From an uncultured Bacteroidales bacterium (GTDB lineage Bacteria; Bacteroidota; Bacteroidia; Bacteroidales; F082), in the NCBI GenBank assembly GCA_947304185.1, contig CAMZAM010000008.1, positions 18,027-82,026 on the forward strand: a stretch of 64,000 nt of DNA, read 5' to 3'. This document shows positions 17,668-26,099 of the stretch, piece by piece (the first letter of the stretch is position 1; each line of letters begins with the position of its first letter). The translations under genes and the position numbers were made by a program. The notes beneath the pieces are model-generated. The model made no database searches. It had not been told where the DNA came from and saw only the letters and a list, made by a program, of their open reading frames with translations.

Positions 17668-18567
17668 TTACCATAGATTCTTTGGATAAACTCCTTTATC
17701 GATGAGGTTCTGTATCTTCTTCACCACATCCGGCTTATCTTCTTTATATGTCACGCCAAACCACACGGCATCGCTCGACAATACTTTTAATTTTGCCTTC
17801 TTGTCGTTGATTAAGTTGTTGACCATCAATGGGATGTAGAACTCAGCCTTGATGTTAGTCTGTGCCGGACCGTCCAAGAATGTCTTGAATCCATCTTCAA
17901 GATAACCCAAGAAATCAGGGGTGAAGCCGAAGAAGTTCATTGATACTAAGGTGTCGAGTGGGAGAGGATGTTCTCCAGTCTCGTCGGTGTATGCTGCACC
18001 TCCAGCTGTTTTCGCAATAGAAGTGCGCTCGACTATTGTCTGCAGGTAGTTACATCTGTTTGATGTGCAGACTCCACGCGACACAGTGCCGAAGTCTGAC
18101 AATGTGTTCTGGAGTTTGTAGGCTACCATCGAGTATGCGCCTTTCTTGCCTTCGCATTCGATGAGGTATTTCGCCATCACCTCAAATGCTTCCTTGCCAT
18201 AGAAGTCATCGGCGTTGATCACTGCGAACGGCTCCTTGATGACGTTGGCGGCCATCAGCACGGCGTGACCTGTTCCCCAAGGTTTTACACGGCCCTCAGG
18301 CACTTTGTAGCCCTTCGGAAGGCATTCAAGTCCTTGATACACATATTCTACTGGGATTCCGAATTTCGCGCTGCTGTTGACTTTTTCGAAAGCCTCGGCA
18401 AAGTCTTTACGAATCACAAACACGACTTTCCCGAATCCGGCGCGCTTGGCGTCGTAAATCGAATAATCCAAAATCGCTTCATTGTTTGGACCTACACCGT
18501 CCATCTGCTTCAGGGCTCCATATCGTGAACCCATTCCAGCTGCTAAAACTAATAATGTTGGTTTCAT
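17668..18567 (-). CDS. Sugar-1-phosphate nucleotidyltransferase-like protein
   Basis: 299 residues with the NTP-transferase start VLAAGMGSRYGALKQMDGVG and a conserved NADDFYG metal-binding aspartate pair near residue 118. GTGHAVLMA is the uridine-binding-like loop. The family forms UDP- or dTDP-sugars from sugar 1-phosphates. Next to galK and NahK, it may convert Gal-1-P, GlcNAc-1-P or GalNAc-1-P to the UDP-sugar, replacing GalT, which is absent here. This role is inferred from neighbourhood. It is in line with the galK operon (gap 53 bases). Confidence 0.8.
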   Translation of the reverse strand: MKPTLLVLAAGMGSRYGALKQMDGVGPNNEAILDYSIYDAKRAGFGKVVFVIRKDFAEAFEKVNSSAKFGIPVEYVYQGLECLPKGYKVPEGRVKPWGTGHAVLMAANVIKEPFAVINADDFYGKEAFEVMAKYLIECEGKKGAYSMVAYKLQNTLSDFGTVSRGVCTSNRCNYLQTIVERTSIAKTAGGAAYTDETGEHPLPLDTLVSMNFFGFTPDFLGYLEDGFKTFLDGPAQTNIKAEFYIPLMVNNLINDKKAKLKVLSSDAVWFGVTYKEDKPDVVKKIQNLIDKGVYPKNLW

Positions 18568-18620
18568 TTTATCTTTTAACTTTCCACTTTAAAACTACTC
18601 TAAACTTTAAACTTTACACT
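18568..18620. repeat. CTTTTAAC/AACTTTA interspersed repeat
   Basis: AT-rich run of TTTAACTTT, CACTTTAAA and TAAACTTTA units between the nucleotidyltransferase start and the galK stop. It shares the 16-mer AACTACTCTAAACTTT (18593-18608) exactly with 26071-26086. Confidence 0.7.
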
Positions 18621-19769
18621 TTAAACTAGACGTCGTGCTCCATCAGAAATCACCACGTCATAAACCTTTGGCTCATGACCAAATCTCTTATTGAATTTCT
18701 CTTTGGCTGTGGCGATGAACTTATCGTAAAGTCCTTCTTTTACAAGGTTTATCGTGCATCCGCCGAAGCCGCCGCCCATAACGCGTGAGCCTGTCACACT
18801 GCATTCTTTCGCGATGTCGTTCAAGAAATCGAGTTCATCGCAGCTGACTTCATATTCCTTGCTCATGCCATGATGTGTGCCGTACATACGGTCGCCGACG
18901 GTAGTGTAATCGCCTTTTTCCAGGGCGTCGCAGACATCCAGAACGCGCTGTTTCTCACCGATGACATACTTCGCACGCATGTAATCCTCTTGCGAGATCT
19001 CGTTTTTCACCTCGTTGAGCATCTGCATCGTGGCATCGCTGAGATATTTTACCTCTGAATGACGTTTTGCGATGTGAGCGCAAGCGTTTTCGCACGATTC
19101 ACGGCGTTTGTTGTATGCTGATGATGCCAGCTCGTGCTTCACCACGGTGTCGAGCAGAACCACTTTATAACCTTTAGGATCGAATGGGAAATACTCGAAT
19201 TCCATGGTGGCGCAGTTGAGTCGCATGAGATGGCCTTTCTTTCCGAAGATAGAGGCAAACTGATCCATGATGCCGCATTTCACTCCGCAGTAGTTATGCT
19301 CCGTCGACTGTCCGATACGAGCCAACTCAAATTTGTCGATTCCTAAGTCATAAATGTCGTTCATTGCAAAGGCGAAGGTGCTCTCCAATGCTGCCGACGA
19401 CGACATTCCTGCTCCAAGAGGCACGTCGCCTGCAAAGACGGTGTCGAAACCCCTTGGCTTAAAACCGCGTTTCTGCATCTCGCGAACTACACCGAAGATA
19501 TATCTTGCCCAAGGCTCTTTCGGAGCGTCTTCCTCACGCATTCCGAACTCGCTCATCGCTTGATAATCAATGGAGTAGGCTCTGATTTTGTCAGTCCCGT
19601 TAGGATTTATCGCGGCATAAATGCCTTTGTCGATGGCTCCAGGAAACACAAAGCCTCCGTTATAATCGGTGTGCTCGCCGATAAGGTTGACGCGACCAGG
19701 CGAGGTGTATACTCGTAACTCATTGCCAAACAACGAGTTAAACTTGCTTTTTATAGTCTGAATATCCAT
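18621..19769 (-). CDS. galK: Galactokinase
   Basis: GHMP kinase that makes galactose 1-phosphate, 382 residues. The galactokinase signature PGRVNLIGEHTDYNGG is at 24-39, the ATP loop LGAGMSSSAALE at 118-129, and the catalytic base is probably D169 in CGIMDQ. The C-terminal GGGFGGCTI is intact. The ATG shares one base with the stop codon of the upstream T9SS protein (TAATG), so translation may be coupled. No galT, galE or galM is present in the cluster. Confidence 0.96.
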   Translation of the reverse strand: MDIQTIKSKFNSLFGNELRVYTSPGRVNLIGEHTDYNGGFVFPGAIDKGIYAAINPNGTDKIRAYSIDYQAMSEFGMREEDAPKEPWARYIFGVVREMQKRGFKPRGFDTVFAGDVPLGAGMSSSAALESTFAFAMNDIYDLGIDKFELARIGQSTEHNYCGVKCGIMDQFASIFGKKGHLMRLNCATMEFEYFPFDPKGYKVVLLDTVVKHELASSAYNKRRESCENACAHIAKRHSEVKYLSDATMQMLNEVKNEISQEDYMRAKYVIGEKQRVLDVCDALEKGDYTTVGDRMYGTHHGMSKEYEVSCDELDFLNDIAKECSVTGSRVMGGGFGGCTINLVKEGLYDKFIATAKEKFNKRFGHEPKVYDVVISDGARRLV

Positions 19770-22246
19770 TATTTCTTGATAAATGTCTTAATAGTCTTTT
19801 CGTTTTTACCTTGAATCTCAATGAGATACATACCTGATTCAAGGTTCTCAAGGTCGATGACGGCTTCCTTATAATTTATAGTCATCTCCATCACCTTGAC
19901 GGAAAGGATGTTATAGATGCTGATATGTTGAATGTCTTCTTCTGCATTGATAATCAAGATGTTATCGACAGGATTAGGGTAAATCTCTGATCTCAATGAC
20001 ATCTCATTCACGCAGTCGATGGTGTCGGTGGCAACCACCTTTACGTTGTCGATGAACCAAGAATATGTCAAGACATCGCTGCCGTTGTTATGAGCGCGGA
20101 ATCTCAACCTGATATTCTGTCCTTGATAAGCCGACAGGTCGATGTGAACTGGCTCTTCGAACTGGTTGACCCATTGAGGCTGCTCTACAGCGTCCCAGAG
20201 TGTAATCCATGTGCCTGTGTTAGTGTTCAGAACATCCACTTTATAATGGTCTTGGTAATCTGCTATGCCGTATTGACAGAATGTTTCAAATTTGAGTGCT
20301 GTCGGGCGGTTGATTGCCATCAAAGGTGTCACGAGAGCCTCGTCCTGCGGACCCCATTCTTCCGACTCATCCCATTCAACGCCTGCCATTCTCTCGCCTT
20401 GTGGAGGCACCACATAGTATTCGTCGCCGAAATAGTTGGTGGCGTATTCTGCTCTGAATCTGTACCAGCTGAACCAGCTCATATTAAGTGATTGTATCGA
20501 CCAACCCGCAGGTGGGAACTGCTCGTCCTCAAAGCCTTCGAGGAGGATAGGAGCCTGCCAGTCCCAATGTAACTGATAGGGTTCTGAATCGGCTGAATGT
20601 CCGAGGTCGTCAATCAAATGGAACACGATGCTCGCTGTGGTATGGTTCGGCTGTGCCGGTAAGGTCGCTGTGAAGTCGTAATTGCCTTTTGAAGACTTGT
20701 TCAATGTGATGTCATGTGATTGACCGTCTATGGTATATATTGCTGTCATCTGGTTCGGGACGCCAGTTTCATCATACACTCTCAAGGTGATGTTCATCGG
20801 CGTTTCGGCCCATGTCTGAGTGCCTTTCAACGATACCACTGTAGGTGGGTCGTTGTCAACTGATGTAGAGTTGATATAGATGTCGTCGATGCAGAGGTTC
20901 CAGCCGTAGCCGCTCACTGCCTCGATGATGATAAATCCGTAGCCTTCAGGACTGTCAAAGGTGTAGCTGTATTCGTACCAGTCGCTGACGTCGCCTACAA
21001 CAGGCTCAAGCATGGTGTTACGGTGCACTGTGCCCAATAAGGTGCCGTCGGTAGTGTTGGTGGTCGGGGAGTAGTACACGTTGATTCTATCCGGACCCAT
21101 GATGTTGTTGTTGAAGTTACGGAAGATCCAGTAACGCACGGTGTTGTCTGTTGCACTGAGCTGTAACTTCGGAGATATCAGATTGCATGAGCTGCCTGCT
21201 GGGCTAGTATAGCAATAGAAACGTGCCATAGCGGAGCTCTCATCGTGAGGTGTGCAGTTCGGCCAGTCGTTGGATGTCTTGCGCTCGAAGACATAATTGC
21301 CGTTGGTTGCCACGTTTTGCCATCCTGTTGGAGGGAACGTCGTACTCTCAAAGCCTTCCGAAAGTGGGAACGAATTGAAAGGTTCCAATGCGGTGATGGT
21401 GTAATCGGCCGACTGTGTCGGAGCTGAATGTGCCGATGTCACGTCGAAAGTGGCGTGCAGAGTCTCACCATTTGTGAGATTCATCGGCAGAGTGGCTTTG
21501 GCGACCAATTCAACAGAAGTGTTGTAATTTAAGGCTACTTGAGTCACTTGTGTGCCATTCTGATAGAACTCCATCGGTAATGAACTGGTATTTGCAAACT
21601 GATATGTGTCGGCTTGCTCGCCAGTGTTGCTGATTAAGAAACGCAGATATACCGATTCGCCGAAATATGCTGTAGTGTCGGCGGTAAGCTGCTCCACATT
21701 GAAGTTGTATTGCGCGGTGTGCTCAATCACGACATCGTCGATCGACAAATACCAAGGCATGTTGGTAGCCTCGCTATGGAAGCCGACGTAGAAGTTTCCT
21801 GTGCTTGTCGCCTGAAACACTGCCGAAGCCTGTTCCCATTGTTCGTTATCGACAATAATCTCCGGCACTACAGTGATGTTCATTGCTGATGCATTGGCGC
21901 TTGCTCCTGCCTTGACTTCAAGGTTGAAATGGTCGACATGCCATGTCGAATACCAAAACGACACACGATAGTATTCGCCTGCTGTCACGCTGATTTCCTT
22001 GTATGTCCACACATCTGAGTTATATGATGCATACAAATACCAATCACCTGTATGTGGCTTACGCCCACGGGCTTCGTTGTCATCTGGAATGGTGATGCCG
22101 GCCTTCCATCCGTTGTCGTTGCATATCCAGCCGACAGGCGTTGCACCAACAGTGTTACCTGTTTCAAATCCCTCATTCACAAGGACTTGTGAAAAAGCCA
22201 TCGTGCCAATCAACAATGCTAAAAGCGTCAAGTAAAGTTTTTTCAT
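19769..22246 (-). CDS. Large secreted T9SS cargo protein with choice-of-anchor J (MAM-like) domains
   Basis: 825 residues with a signal peptide (about 1-19, AFSQ). Several repeated jelly-roll modules follow, each opening with EGFE and ending in a DNV or DDI strand: NEGFETGN (about 24), SEGFESTTFPPTGWQ (about 292) and LEGFEDEQFPPAGWS (about 570). These are choice-of-anchor J modules, often linked to glycan or protein binding. From about 748, SEIYPNPVDNILIINA to TIKTFIKK forms a type A sorting domain. The ligand is not known. The stop codon overlaps the galK start, an unusual pairing of a surface protein with a cytoplasmic kinase. Confidence 0.87.
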   Translation of the reverse strand: MKKLYLTLLALLIGTMAFSQVLVNEGFETGNTVGATPVGWICNDNGWKAGITIPDDNEARGRKPHTGDWYLYASYNSDVWTYKEISVTAGEYYRVSFWYSTWHVDHFNLEVKAGASANASAMNITVVPEIIVDNEQWEQASAVFQATSTGNFYVGFHSEATNMPWYLSIDDVVIEHTAQYNFNVEQLTADTTAYFGESVYLRFLISNTGEQADTYQFANTSSLPMEFYQNGTQVTQVALNYNTSVELVAKATLPMNLTNGETLHATFDVTSAHSAPTQSADYTITALEPFNSFPLSEGFESTTFPPTGWQNVATNGNYVFERKTSNDWPNCTPHDESSAMARFYCYTSPAGSSCNLISPKLQLSATDNTVRYWIFRNFNNNIMGPDRINVYYSPTTNTTDGTLLGTVHRNTMLEPVVGDVSDWYEYSYTFDSPEGYGFIIIEAVSGYGWNLCIDDIYINSTSVDNDPPTVVSLKGTQTWAETPMNITLRVYDETGVPNQMTAIYTIDGQSHDITLNKSSKGNYDFTATLPAQPNHTTASIVFHLIDDLGHSADSEPYQLHWDWQAPILLEGFEDEQFPPAGWSIQSLNMSWFSWYRFRAEYATNYFGDEYYVVPPQGERMAGVEWDESEEWGPQDEALVTPLMAINRPTALKFETFCQYGIADYQDHYKVDVLNTNTGTWITLWDAVEQPQWVNQFEEPVHIDLSAYQGQNIRLRFRAHNNGSDVLTYSWFIDNVKVVATDTIDCVNEMSLRSEIYPNPVDNILIINAEEDIQHISIYNILSVKVMEMTINYKEAVIDLENLESGMYLIEIQGKNEKTIKTFIKK

Positions 22247-22289
22247 TTCTATATTTTTTAAAGATTAATTCCAATATTATTTTAACCTA

Positions 22290-22338
22290 CAAAAATAGAA
22301 ATGATTTTTAAGAAATGCAAGAAAAATTTGTATTTTTG
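22290..22338. promoter_or_regulatory. Divergent promoters between the T9SS cargo gene and the GH29 gene
   Basis: Minus strand: TTG (22318-22320), 20-base spacer, TATTTTTG (22290-22297), serving the 825-residue gene. Plus strand: TATTTTTG at 22331-22338, only 4 bases before the GH29 ATG. The plus-strand -33 element is weak. Confidence 0.6.
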
Positions 22339-22342
22339 TGAC

Positions 22343-23722
22343 ATGAAAAGATTATTCCTTACCTTGATGATAGTGTTGACTTTGGTGTCGTGTACCAAAG
22401 AACCGGAACCTGTTTATCCAATACCTACAGACAATCAACTCGAATGGCAGAGACTTGAGACGTATGCCTTTATCCATTTCGGACCAAACACTTTCAATGA
22501 TATGGAATGGGGCTATGGCAACGCTCCTGCAAGTACGTTCAATCCTACGAATCTCGACTGCGACCAATGGGTGAAAACGTTGAAAAACTGCGGCATGAAA
22601 GGCGTCATCCTTACCGCCAAGCATCACGACGGTTTTTGCCTTTGGCCGACAAAATCAACTGATTACAATATCTCAAAATCACCGTTTAAAAATGGAGAAG
22701 GCGATGTCGTCCGCGAGCTTTCTGAGGCTTGCAAAAAATATGATTTGAAATTTGGAATCTATTGCTCGCCTTGGGATAGAAATAACGCTTTCTATGCTTT
22801 TCCTGAGTATGTCGAGACGTATCATCAACAGATTCAGGAACTTACAAACAATTATGGTCCATTGTTCGAGTTTTGGTTCGATGGCGCCAACGGAGGTGAC
22901 GGCTACTATGGCGGCGCATGCGAGACTCGTCAAATTGATCATAACAAATACTATGATTATCAACGGGCTAAGGATACAGTGCTGGCTCATAATTCTACGG
23001 CAATGATATTTGGAGGCCCATTCCAGACTGTCCGCTGGATTGGCAATGAAAAGGGCTATTCTGAGCCTACCAATTGGTGTAACGAGACGGAAAACGGCAC
23101 AGAATGGATCCCCGCTGAGGTTGACGTCTCAATTCGTCCAGGTTGGTTTTATCATGAAAATGAAGATGATAAAGTGAAGACCGTAAATGAGTTGTGTGAT
23201 ATTTACTATAACAGTGTCGGGCATAATTCTAACCTGTTGCTGAATTTCCCTGTCGCCTTAAATGGCAGGATTTATCCAGTCGACTCGGCACGTGCCATTG
23301 AGTTTTATAATACGATATCTAATGAATTGAGTAACAATCTGTTATCAAACGCTAAAGTTGTAGCAGACAACGAACGTGGTCGTCGATTTTCAGCCTCGAA
23401 AGTCAACGATGGCAATCCTGACACTTATTGGGCTACTGACGATGACTATCCGTATGGAACCATCTCATTCTCAATGGATAAGCCTGTTACAATGAGCCGT
23501 GTCATGATTCAGGAATATGTGAAGCTCGGCCAGCGTGTGAAATCGTTTTATCTTGAAGGCGAAAAAAACGGTCGTTGGTTCAGGATTAACCCTGATGAAA
23601 CCCTAACGACCGTCGGTTATAAACGTATTGTGTGCTTTGCACCTGTAGAAGTCGACAAACTTGTGATAAACTTTGAGGAAAGCCGCGGTCCGTTGTGTAT
23701 CAGTAACATAGCAGCTTATTGA
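22343..23722 (+). CDS. GH29 alpha-L-fucosidase lipoprotein with a C-terminal F5/8 type C domain
   Basis: 459 residues from the ATG at 22343. The longer frame from 22301 would bury the lipoprotein signal. The lipobox is VSC (C17). The catalytic barrel has FIHFGPNTF, VILTAKHHDGFCLWP and the nucleophile region FEFWFDGANGG with D180. From about residue 330 a discoidin-like F5/8 type C domain starts (NERGRRFSASKVNDGNPDTYWA), probably binding the sugar substrate. The enzyme would release fucose from host or milk-type glycans at the cell surface. The gene's 3' end overlaps convergent coaE by 23 bases. Confidence 0.93.
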   Translation: MKRLFLTLMIVLTLVSCTKEPEPVYPIPTDNQLEWQRLETYAFIHFGPNTFNDMEWGYGNAPASTFNPTNLDCDQWVKTLKNCGMKGVILTAKHHDGFCLWPTKSTDYNISKSPFKNGEGDVVRELSEACKKYDLKFGIYCSPWDRNNAFYAFPEYVETYHQQIQELTNNYGPLFEFWFDGANGGDGYYGGACETRQIDHNKYYDYQRAKDTVLAHNSTAMIFGGPFQTVRWIGNEKGYSEPTNWCNETENGTEWIPAEVDVSIRPGWFYHENEDDKVKTVNELCDIYYNSVGHNSNLLLNFPVALNGRIYPVDSARAIEFYNTISNELSNNLLSNAKVVADNERGRRFSASKVNDGNPDTYWATDDDYPYGTISFSMDKPVTMSRVMIQEYVKLGQRVKSFYLEGEKNGRWFRINPDETLTTVGYKRIVCFAPVEVDKLVINFEESRGPLCISNIAAY

Positions 23723-24281
23723 TGGCTTCTACCTGAGGCTCTACAGGCTTATTGCCATCGTTATAAATCACGAAATCGGCTTTTGATATTTTGGTTTCTT
23801 CACTCATCTGCAATCGCATCCTCGAGCGGACGTTCTCCTCAGAGCATTCGTCGCGGAGCATAACACGTTGTAAACGGATGTCTTCAGGGGCTGAAACGAA
23901 GATTATCTTGTCAAAATACTTACTGTAATTCTTCTCAAACAAAATCGCCGACTCATACAGCACATAGGGCGATTTCTGCTGCTCGCACCACTCATCGAAT
24001 CGTTGGTTCAATGCAGGATATAGCACCGACTCGATGAACTTCATCGCCTCGTCGTTTTTGAACAGATGATAGGAGAGGAGTTTCCTGTTCAAAGTGCCGT
24101 CTTCGAAATATACTTCTTCTCCAAAACGTTTGACTATCAATTCTTTAACAGAGGGAATCTGGTAGAGTTTCTTGGTTTCATCATCGGAATAAAACACTGG
24201 GATGCCCAAACCTTCAAACATCTTGCATACATAGCTTTTGCCGCTGCCGATATTGCCGGTTATGCCAATCCTTTTCATCAT
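23700..24281 (-). CDS. coaE: Dephospho-CoA kinase
   Basis: Last step of coenzyme A synthesis. 193 residues with the P-loop GNIGSGKS at 9-16. The substrate-binding segment SDDETKKLY and the lid region QRVMLRDECSEENVRSRM are present. Two in-frame ATG codons overlap the stop of the YbbR gene (24278-24281), so either may be used. The order yajC-ybbR-coaE is common in Bacteroidales. The 3' end overlaps the fucosidase gene on the opposite strand. Confidence 0.95.
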   Translation of the reverse strand: MMKRIGITGNIGSGKSYVCKMFEGLGIPVFYSDDETKKLYQIPSVKELIVKRFGEEVYFEDGTLNRKLLSYHLFKNDEAMKFIESVLYPALNQRFDEWCEQQKSPYVLYESAILFEKNYSKYFDKIIFVSAPEDIRLQRVMLRDECSEENVRSRMRLQMSEETKISKADFVIYNDGNKPVEPQVEAINKLLCY

Positions 24282-25219
24282 TTTACGATGATGTATTCAA
24301 CCTCTTTCGGGTCGATGTCGATAATCTGTGTGTTGTTGGGGTAAAGCACGAGTCTTACAGGCAGTACGTCGTTGAAAAACATATCGTTGGTGTCGGCAAT
24401 AGCCTTGAACGACATATTATTGATGATGGCGTAGTCTTTCATTGCCACGATATAACGTACGCTGGCTTTGTTGGGGTATAAGTGCATGTTGAGATTTTCT
24501 GGAATCTCAATAGGGACTATCACTTCTGATTCGGTGTATTTCTCAACATTTACTGATACTTCCACCTCGTTGACGTCTGCTGTGAGCGCGTCATTCAGGT
24601 CGATTTCAGCAGTGGTTATAATATTCTGGTTCACGTTCTTCCGCGTGATGACTTTGGTTCTTACTTCTTTGGTTTTGTTGACATCATCTACTGAGCCGTA
24701 AATGGTAATAGAATCAGGCGTTGACGTAGGTTCGCCGTAGTAGTTGAACTGTTTCTCAAACAGAAAACTCGTTTCAGGCACAATCTTCACCCGCTTTGAT
24801 GCCAGTCGACTCATGTTGAAATATTGCTGATCGTCGGTAAGCTGTATGTCGTTAGCACTTGACGAAAGGAAATCGGCAACTTCATCGATGATATAACGGC
24901 TGCTGTACGAATAAACTCTATCATCGACTTTCTTGTATTTCACCATCTTCACAGAGATGTCGATCTTGCGTTTTGACTGCCTTTTGAAATAGTAATTCAG
25001 CAGCTTGAAACCGCTCGTCGTCACCGTCGCACTGACCTCCTGATCGTTGTCTTCGATGAGCATTGAGGCAGGGACGTCGACATAATTAATGGCAAAAGGA
25101 ACGGTTACGGTGTAGGTGTCCGACAGTTTGATTATCAGCCATAATGTGGCCGCAATCAGAATGAAAACTATCATTCCGCTGAAACGCCTAAATCCATGAG
25201 ACTGTTCTACTTTTGCCAT
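24278..25219 (-). CDS. YbbR-like domain protein
   Basis: 313 residues with one membrane helix near the N-terminus (about 15-33, GMIVFILIAATLWLIIKL) and an extracytoplasmic beta-rich region of YbbR-type repeats (for example VPFAINYVDVPASMLI and VSVNVEKYTESEVIVPIEI). In Firmicutes the YbbR protein CdaR regulates the c-di-AMP cyclase CdaA. In Bacteroidetes the role is open. The 3' end overlaps coaE by 4 bases. Confidence 0.88.
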   Translation of the reverse strand: MAKVEQSHGFRRFSGMIVFILIAATLWLIIKLSDTYTVTVPFAINYVDVPASMLIEDNDQEVSATVTTSGFKLLNYYFKRQSKRKIDISVKMVKYKKVDDRVYSYSSRYIIDEVADFLSSSANDIQLTDDQQYFNMSRLASKRVKIVPETSFLFEKQFNYYGEPTSTPDSITIYGSVDDVNKTKEVRTKVITRKNVNQNIITTAEIDLNDALTADVNEVEVSVNVEKYTESEVIVPIEIPENLNMHLYPNKASVRYIVAMKDYAIINNMSFKAIADTNDMFFNDVLPVRLVLYPNNTQIIDIDPKEVEYIIVK

Positions 25220-25245
25220 CTCACTTAAAGTATTACTTTAATATG

Positions 25246-25566
25246 TTATTTTTGAAGTGCCTGAGTCGGTGCTGCGACTAAAGCTGACTTCTCGACCTCG
25301 ATTTTCACGTTGTTGTCGATTGACACCATAACGGTGGTTGGCTTCACTTCAACCACTTTGCCGTGGATGCCGCCGATGGTTACAACGTCGTCACCTTTCT
25401 GTAATGACTCACGGAATCTCTGTTCCTCTTTCTGTTTCTTGTTTTGTGGACGGATGAAGAACAACCAGAACACCACGAAAATCAACGCAATCATGAGGAG
25501 GCCTGACCAGCTGCCGCCTTGCTGTTGTGGCTGAGAAGCCTGAAGTAAAATGCTTAATGTATTCAT
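25246..25566 (-). CDS. yajC: Preprotein translocase subunit YajC
   Basis: 106 residues with a single hydrophobic helix (about 20-40, LLMIALIFVVFWLFFIRPQNKKQKE). The diagnostic FIRPQNKKQKEEQRF follows, and then the small cytoplasmic domain GDDVVTIGGIHGKVVEV. YajC associates with SecDF. It begins 30 bases after the DUF1573 gene and ends 26 bases before the ybbR start, so the four genes probably form one operon. Confidence 0.95.
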   Translation of the reverse strand: MNTLSILLQASQPQQQGGSWSGLLMIALIFVVFWLFFIRPQNKKQKEEQRFRESLQKGDDVVTIGGIHGKVVEVKPTTVMVSIDNNVKIEVEKSALVAAPTQALQK

Positions 25567-25596
25567 ATTTAAAAATTTGATTTAAAGATTCAACAT

Positions 25597-26046
25597 TTAA
25601 AAATTGTCGACGGTTTGCACTTGAGCCTTGAATTTCAGGATTGTCTCGGAAGGGTTGGTGTTGGCCTTCACGATGATACGTTTGTTCTGAAACCCTTTAT
25701 GACCTTTGCTGTCGTATGTGATGCTGATGCCGCCTTCTTCACCAGGTTTTATTGGATTTGTGGGGAATTTGGTGTCGGTGCATCCGCAGGTCTTCTCAAC
25801 AGCTGTGATGATCAACGGAGCGTTGCCGGTGTTCTTGAATTTATAGGTAAACGACACCTGCTCACCTTGTATCATCTTGCCGAAATCATGCTCTACCACT
25901 GCGAATTCAATCTTCGGCTCCTTCGTGTTGGCACCCTCAGTCGCCGAAGCAGGATTATTCACCAAACCGGTGTTGATCTTGCCTTCATCATCTCCGCAAG
26001 AAACCAACAAAATGGCCAATAACAATGGTAATAATATTCTCTTCAT
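25597..26046 (-). CDS. DUF1573 lipoprotein
   Basis: 149 residues. A lipoprotein signal ends at C17 (LLVSC). DUF1573 follows, with the typical HDFGKMIQGEQVSFTYKFKNTG-like strands and the conserved VEKTCGCT motif near residue 86. The fold is Ig-like (ASPM/SPD-2/Hydin group). Bacteroidota carry many copies, and their role at the cell surface is not known. It heads the yajC-ybbR-coaE run, and its upstream region is a CTTTTAAC-type repeat. Confidence 0.88.
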   Translation of the reverse strand: MKRILLPLLLAILLVSCGDDEGKINTGLVNNPASATEGANTKEPKIEFAVVEHDFGKMIQGEQVSFTYKFKNTGNAPLIITAVEKTCGCTDTKFPTNPIKPGEEGGISITYDSKGHKGFQNKRIIVKANTNPSETILKFKAQVQTVDNF

Positions 26047-26099
26047 ATCAATTATCTACTTTTAACTTTCAACTACTCTAAACTTTCCACTTTGTAAAC
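26047..26099. repeat. CTTTTAAC/AACTTTC interspersed repeat
   Basis: Contains TTTTAACTTTC and the exact 16-mer AACTACTCTAAACTTT (26071-26086) also found at 18593-18608. It fills the gap between the DUF1573 gene and the type B T9SS gene. Confidence 0.7.
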
